The translations under genes and the position numbers were made by a program. This document shows, piece after piece, positions 51,084-53,430 of a DNA stretch of 53,430 nt (positions are counted from its first letter, which is position 1; each line of letters begins with the position of its first letter). A model generated the notes under the pieces. That model ran no database searches, had not been told where the DNA came from, and was given only the letters and a program-made list of their open reading frames with translations. This stretch comes from an uncultured Burkholderiales bacterium (lineage in GTDB: Bacteria > Pseudomonadota > Gammaproteobacteria > Burkholderiales > Burkholderiaceae_C): positions 1 to 53,430 of the forward strand of contig CAIMUZ010000174.1 in assembly GCA_903844775.1 (NCBI GenBank), given 5' to 3'.

Positions 51084-51869
51084 TCACTGGATGCTGTCAC
51101 CTGTGTTGCCTTTATTGGCCGAGACACGTTTGGGCAATTGCGCGGCCAGTTTCTGCATCAGCGAAAGGTATTCAGCCTTTTTAGGGACGATGCGTTCAAT
51201 CGTACCGCCCATCCCTAAAACAACTGCACGACCCTGCGCGGTGATGGGCAAGTTCACGCAGATTGTGGCACCACCAATGAGCGGAATATTTTCTGCCGTG
51301 GCCCACCCTTGTTGACGCGCATTTTGGACGCGCTGCATCATCATATCTAGGCCTTGTCTCATTGCAAAAGCTTCTGTTGCAATGTTGGCACGTCGAACCA
51401 AGCGCTCTACCTCGGTATCCGTGTTTGCCGCCATTAGCAACCATCCAGTTGCCGATTGAGTCAAAGGTCGCATGCTGCCCTCCTCCGTCACAAATCTCAA
51501 GGCATGTGAAGATTGGATGACCCGAATGTATTGAATGTAGACATCGTTTTGCAATGAGATGGAGACCGTCTCGCCCGTTGCACTGTGCAGGTCCTGCATG
51601 ATTTCAAAAACTTCGCCTTGGCCAAACAAAGCATGGCGGATCCAATCGCCAAGGGTTGTGACTTGAAGGGTGGGAAAATACAAACGAGAGGCGCGGTCAT
51701 AACTCAAATAACCCAGCTGCGTGAGATTTTTCAACAGCACGGTGGCACTGGATTGCGGATAGCCCAGACCCTGGCTAATTTCGCGCAAGCTTTGGGGTTT
51801 CTGGGAGTTTTTGAAATACGCCAAGACCTCTAAGACTCGCACAGCAGATTTGACAGAAGCGACCCCCAT
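51084..51869 (-). CDS. IclR family transcriptional regulator, second copy
   Basis: An IclR-type regulator of 261 residues: a winged helix (VKSAVRVLEVLAYFKNSQKPQSLREISQGLGYPQSSATVLLKNL) and the effector domain with ICVNLPITAQGRAVVLGMGG. The ATG at 51869 is chosen over the GTG at 51896 because GGGAG lies about seven bases upstream and the family N-terminus follows at once. It is divergent from the SDR gene. Both promoters share a 161-base gap that contains operator site 4. Targets are unknown. Confidence 0.9.
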   Translation of the reverse strand: MGVASVKSAVRVLEVLAYFKNSQKPQSLREISQGLGYPQSSATVLLKNLTQLGYLSYDRASRLYFPTLQVTTLGDWIRHALFGQGEVFEIMQDLHSATGETVSISLQNDVYIQYIRVIQSSHALRFVTEEGSMRPLTQSATGWLLMAANTDTEVERLVRRANIATEAFAMRQGLDMMMQRVQNARQQGWATAENIPLIGGATICVNLPITAQGRAVVLGMGGTIERIVPKKAEYLSLMQKLAAQLPKRVSANKGNTGDSIQ

Positions 51870-51887
51870 GTTGATCTCCCATTTAAA

Positions 51888-51931
51888 TTGACACACAAAG
51901 CTTGAAACGATTTACTTGCCTGCCGGCAGTT
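51888..51931 (+). promoter_or_regulatory. promoter of the SDR gene with TetR-block operator, site 4
   Basis: A perfect TTGACA (51888-51893), a 17-base spacer and TTTACT (51911-51916). The inverted repeat ACTTGCCT-GC-CGGCAGTT (51914-51931) overlaps the -10 and the expected start point. It could also affect the divergent IclR gene. Confidence 0.58.
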
Positions 51932-52030
51932 TAATTGACAAAATGAGTTCTGCCTTCGCTGAATTTGATCGCCCTCCCAACAAATCAACTGCAGAGGCAC
52001 AAGACAACTAACGCAAGAAAGCAGATCCCT

Positions 52031-52795
52031 ATGAAAGTCATCGTGACAGGCGCCGCACAAGGCATTGGTAGAGCCATCGCTTTGAAAATTGCAAAAGACC
52101 ATCAAGGCGCCAAACTCTTACTGACAGATCAACATCCAGATAGCTTAGAAAGCATTGCCAATGAAGTCCGTGCACTGGGGGCGTCTGCGCACATCAAGCC
52201 TGGCGATTTGACCGACCCTCAATTCATAGTAGACCTGACTTCTGAAATTTCATGGTTGGGCGGCTTAGATGCTGTGGCCAGCAATGCTGGCGTTGCACTT
52301 CACAGCCCTCTTCTGACATTGAGTTTAGAGGTGTGGGAAAAAAACTTTGCATTGCATGTCAGAGCACCTTGGTTGTTGGCAAAAGGATGCCATGCCGCAC
52401 TGAAAGCCAGTCAAGGCGCATTCATCATCACAGCGTCTGTATCGGGTACGCACCCTACACCCCCTGGCGGCGCCTACTCCTCCAGCAAGGCTGCTGCATT
52501 AATGTTGGCAAAACAAATGGCCGTTGAATGGGGACCCGATGGCATTCGCGTGAACACTGTTTCGCCGGGCATGACGCTCACGCCCATGACGCACAGTGCC
52601 TACACACAACCTGGCGTGATGGCACAACGTGAATCACGAATTCCACTTCGAAGAATTGGTCAGCCCGAGGACATTGCCAAGGCGGTTAGCTTCTTGATGA
52701 GTTCAGAAGCCAACTACATCACAGGAGCCGACATCGTGGTCGATGGCGGCCTCACGCAAACACTGATGGCCTACAACCCCGGATGGAAAACTTAA
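52031..52795 (+). CDS. short-chain dehydrogenase/reductase
   Basis: A classical SDR of 254 residues opening directly with MKVIVTGAAQGIGRAIA. It has NAG in ASNAGVA, the catalytic Ser in ITASVSG and YSSSK. The ORF track extends to 51965. The ATG at 52031 is preferred because the Rossmann strand starts there. It converges with the second Baeyer-Villiger monooxygenase, overlapping by 4 bases. Oxidation of a secondary alcohol to the ketone used by that monooxygenase would be a natural pairing, but this is inference. Confidence 0.87.
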   Translation: MKVIVTGAAQGIGRAIALKIAKDHQGAKLLLTDQHPDSLESIANEVRALGASAHIKPGDLTDPQFIVDLTSEISWLGGLDAVASNAGVALHSPLLTLSLEVWEKNFALHVRAPWLLAKGCHAALKASQGAFIITASVSGTHPTPPGGAYSSSKAAALMLAKQMAVEWGPDGIRVNTVSPGMTLTPMTHSAYTQPGVMAQRESRIPLRRIGQPEDIAKAVSFLMSSEANYITGADIVVDGGLTQTLMAYNPGWKT

Positions 52796-53430
52796 ACGCG
52801 TGAAGCGTCTGTTTCAAATTTAAAGTTTGCTTTGTAATTGTCTTGGGTGGCCAAGCCGCAATACTCTCTGTATTTGGGAAAACCTCCCACAAACATGGTG
52901 AGGCCTTTCGGTTTGTCCTTCACGTTCGCGCCCAAATACCAAGTCTTGGCCTTGTTCAAAAGTGATCGTTTTGAAAGGGTGGCCACCACAGTCATCCAGC
53001 CCTCTTCTGCTTGCGCTGTGGGCTCCATGGCTGTCTGCTTGTTTTTTGCCATGTGTTCAATGGCCGTCGCAATCCAATCGACATCGTTTTCACTGATGCG
53101 AATGATGTTGGCCAAGGCTGCTGGACCATTGGGTCCGGTGGTCATGAACAAGTTTGGAAAACCAGCCATCATGAGACCCAAATAAGAAGTTGCGCCTTCG
53201 GCCCATTTTTGACTCACCTTCAGACCCTCTCGGCCTTTGACATCAACAGCCAACATGGCGCCAGTTAAGCCATCGTAGCCCGTCGCCAAGATCAGCATGT
53301 CCAATTCAATTTCACGATTTTTTGTTCTGACACCCTTGGGCGTAATTTCTAAAATTTCCTCTTCATTGCAATCAACCAAATGCACCGTCGGCAAATTGAA
53401 GGTCTCGTAATAGCTGGTATCTAAGCAAGG
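52792..53430 (-). CDS. Baeyer-Villiger monooxygenase, C-terminal part
   Basis: The last 212 codons of a flavin monooxygenase. The reading frame is open to the right edge, so the gene continues beyond the window, and the track start (53394) is internal. The segments CLDTSYYETFN, LILATGYDGLTGAML, LGLMMAGFPNLFMTTGPNGP and WYLGANVKDKPKGLTMFVGGFPKYREYC align along their length with the enzyme at 8819-10459 and with cyclohexanone monooxygenase. The two are clearly different enzymes. N-terminal FAD and NADPH motifs cannot be checked here. Confidence 0.9.
   Translation of the reverse strand, partial: PCLDTSYYETFNLPTVHLVDCNEEEILEITPKGVRTKNREIELDMLILATGYDGLTGAMLAVDVKGREGLKVSQKWAEGATSYLGLMMAGFPNLFMTTGPNGPAALANIIRISENDVDWIATAIEHMAKNKQTAMEPTAQAEEGWMTVVATLSKRSLLNKAKTWYLGANVKDKPKGLTMFVGGFPKYREYCGLATQDNYKANFKFETDASRV

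Overview
The window looks like chromosomal DNA of a betaproteobacterium of the order Burkholderiales, most likely Comamonadaceae. The grounds are the rpsB start (MSVTMREMLEAGVHF), a PhaR polyhydroxyalkanoate regulator, the RNase R, RimO and tRNA-Leu block, three Bug-type tripartite tricarboxylate transporter receptors and many CoA-dependent catabolic genes. Base composition is moderate for the group. I see no phage, insertion sequence, CRISPR array or plasmid signature. The genus cannot be fixed from the sequence alone.

Layout. Bases 1-8760 are mostly housekeeping: the 5' end of rpsB with a structured leader, an amidase, a short-chain dehydrogenase (SDR), RNase R head to head with tRNA-Leu(CAG), RimO, PhaR, a SOUL haem-binding protein and an EamA exporter. 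From 8819 to the right edge nearly everything is catabolic and falls into three regulatory blocks.

Block 1 (8819-26746) has a LysR regulator at 22054. A 14-bp palindrome close to TGAAGAATTGTTCA occurs four times, only in intergenic DNA: twice between the livHMGF operon and a receptor gene, once before lysR, and once between a second receptor gene and an alcohol dehydrogenase gene. The genes it faces include a Baeyer-Villiger monooxygenase, an alpha/beta hydrolase, a ChnD-like alcohol dehydrogenase and an aldehyde dehydrogenase. These are the four steps of cyclic-ketone breakdown (chnB, C, D, E type). They also include a CoA-transferase, a hydratase-2, an (R)-3-hydroxyacyl-CoA dehydrogenase and a citrate-synthase-fold lyase.

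Block 2 (26790-35090) has an IclR regulator facing a five-gene operon: a crotonase-fold decarboxylase candidate, a divergent adenosylcobalamin acyl-CoA mutase large subunit, its B12-binding small subunit, a CaiB-type CoA-transferase and a MeaB GTPase. The last four overlap by 4 bp each. The same activities form the E. coli Sbm route (mutase, GTPase, decarboxylase, CoA-transferase), but the mutase pocket here is remodelled. I read it as a module that takes a substituted succinate to its CoA ester, to a substituted malonyl-CoA, and then to a shorter acyl-CoA plus CO2. This is the best candidate for an undescribed system. A convergent set follows: a CMD-family protein, a TauD dioxygenase and a third receptor.

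Block 3 (35091-53430) has a TetR regulator at 49457-50155. Four copies of an 18-bp palindrome close to ACTTACCGGTCGGCAAGT each overlap a recognisable promoter. One drives a continuous run of 12 genes (49333 down to 36829): paired acyl-CoA dehydrogenases, an NDP-forming acyl-CoA synthetase, a SnoaL-like protein, an AMP-forming ligase, an SMP-30 lactonase-like protein, two SDRs and a complete branched-chain ABC transporter lacking only its binding protein. That binding protein (35567) is on the other strand with its own copy. The remaining copies control an enoyl-CoA hydratase-tetR pair and an SDR that converges with a second Baeyer-Villiger monooxygenase, which is cut by the window edge. The gene content fits growth on an alicyclic or branched compound, but no substrate can be named from sequence.
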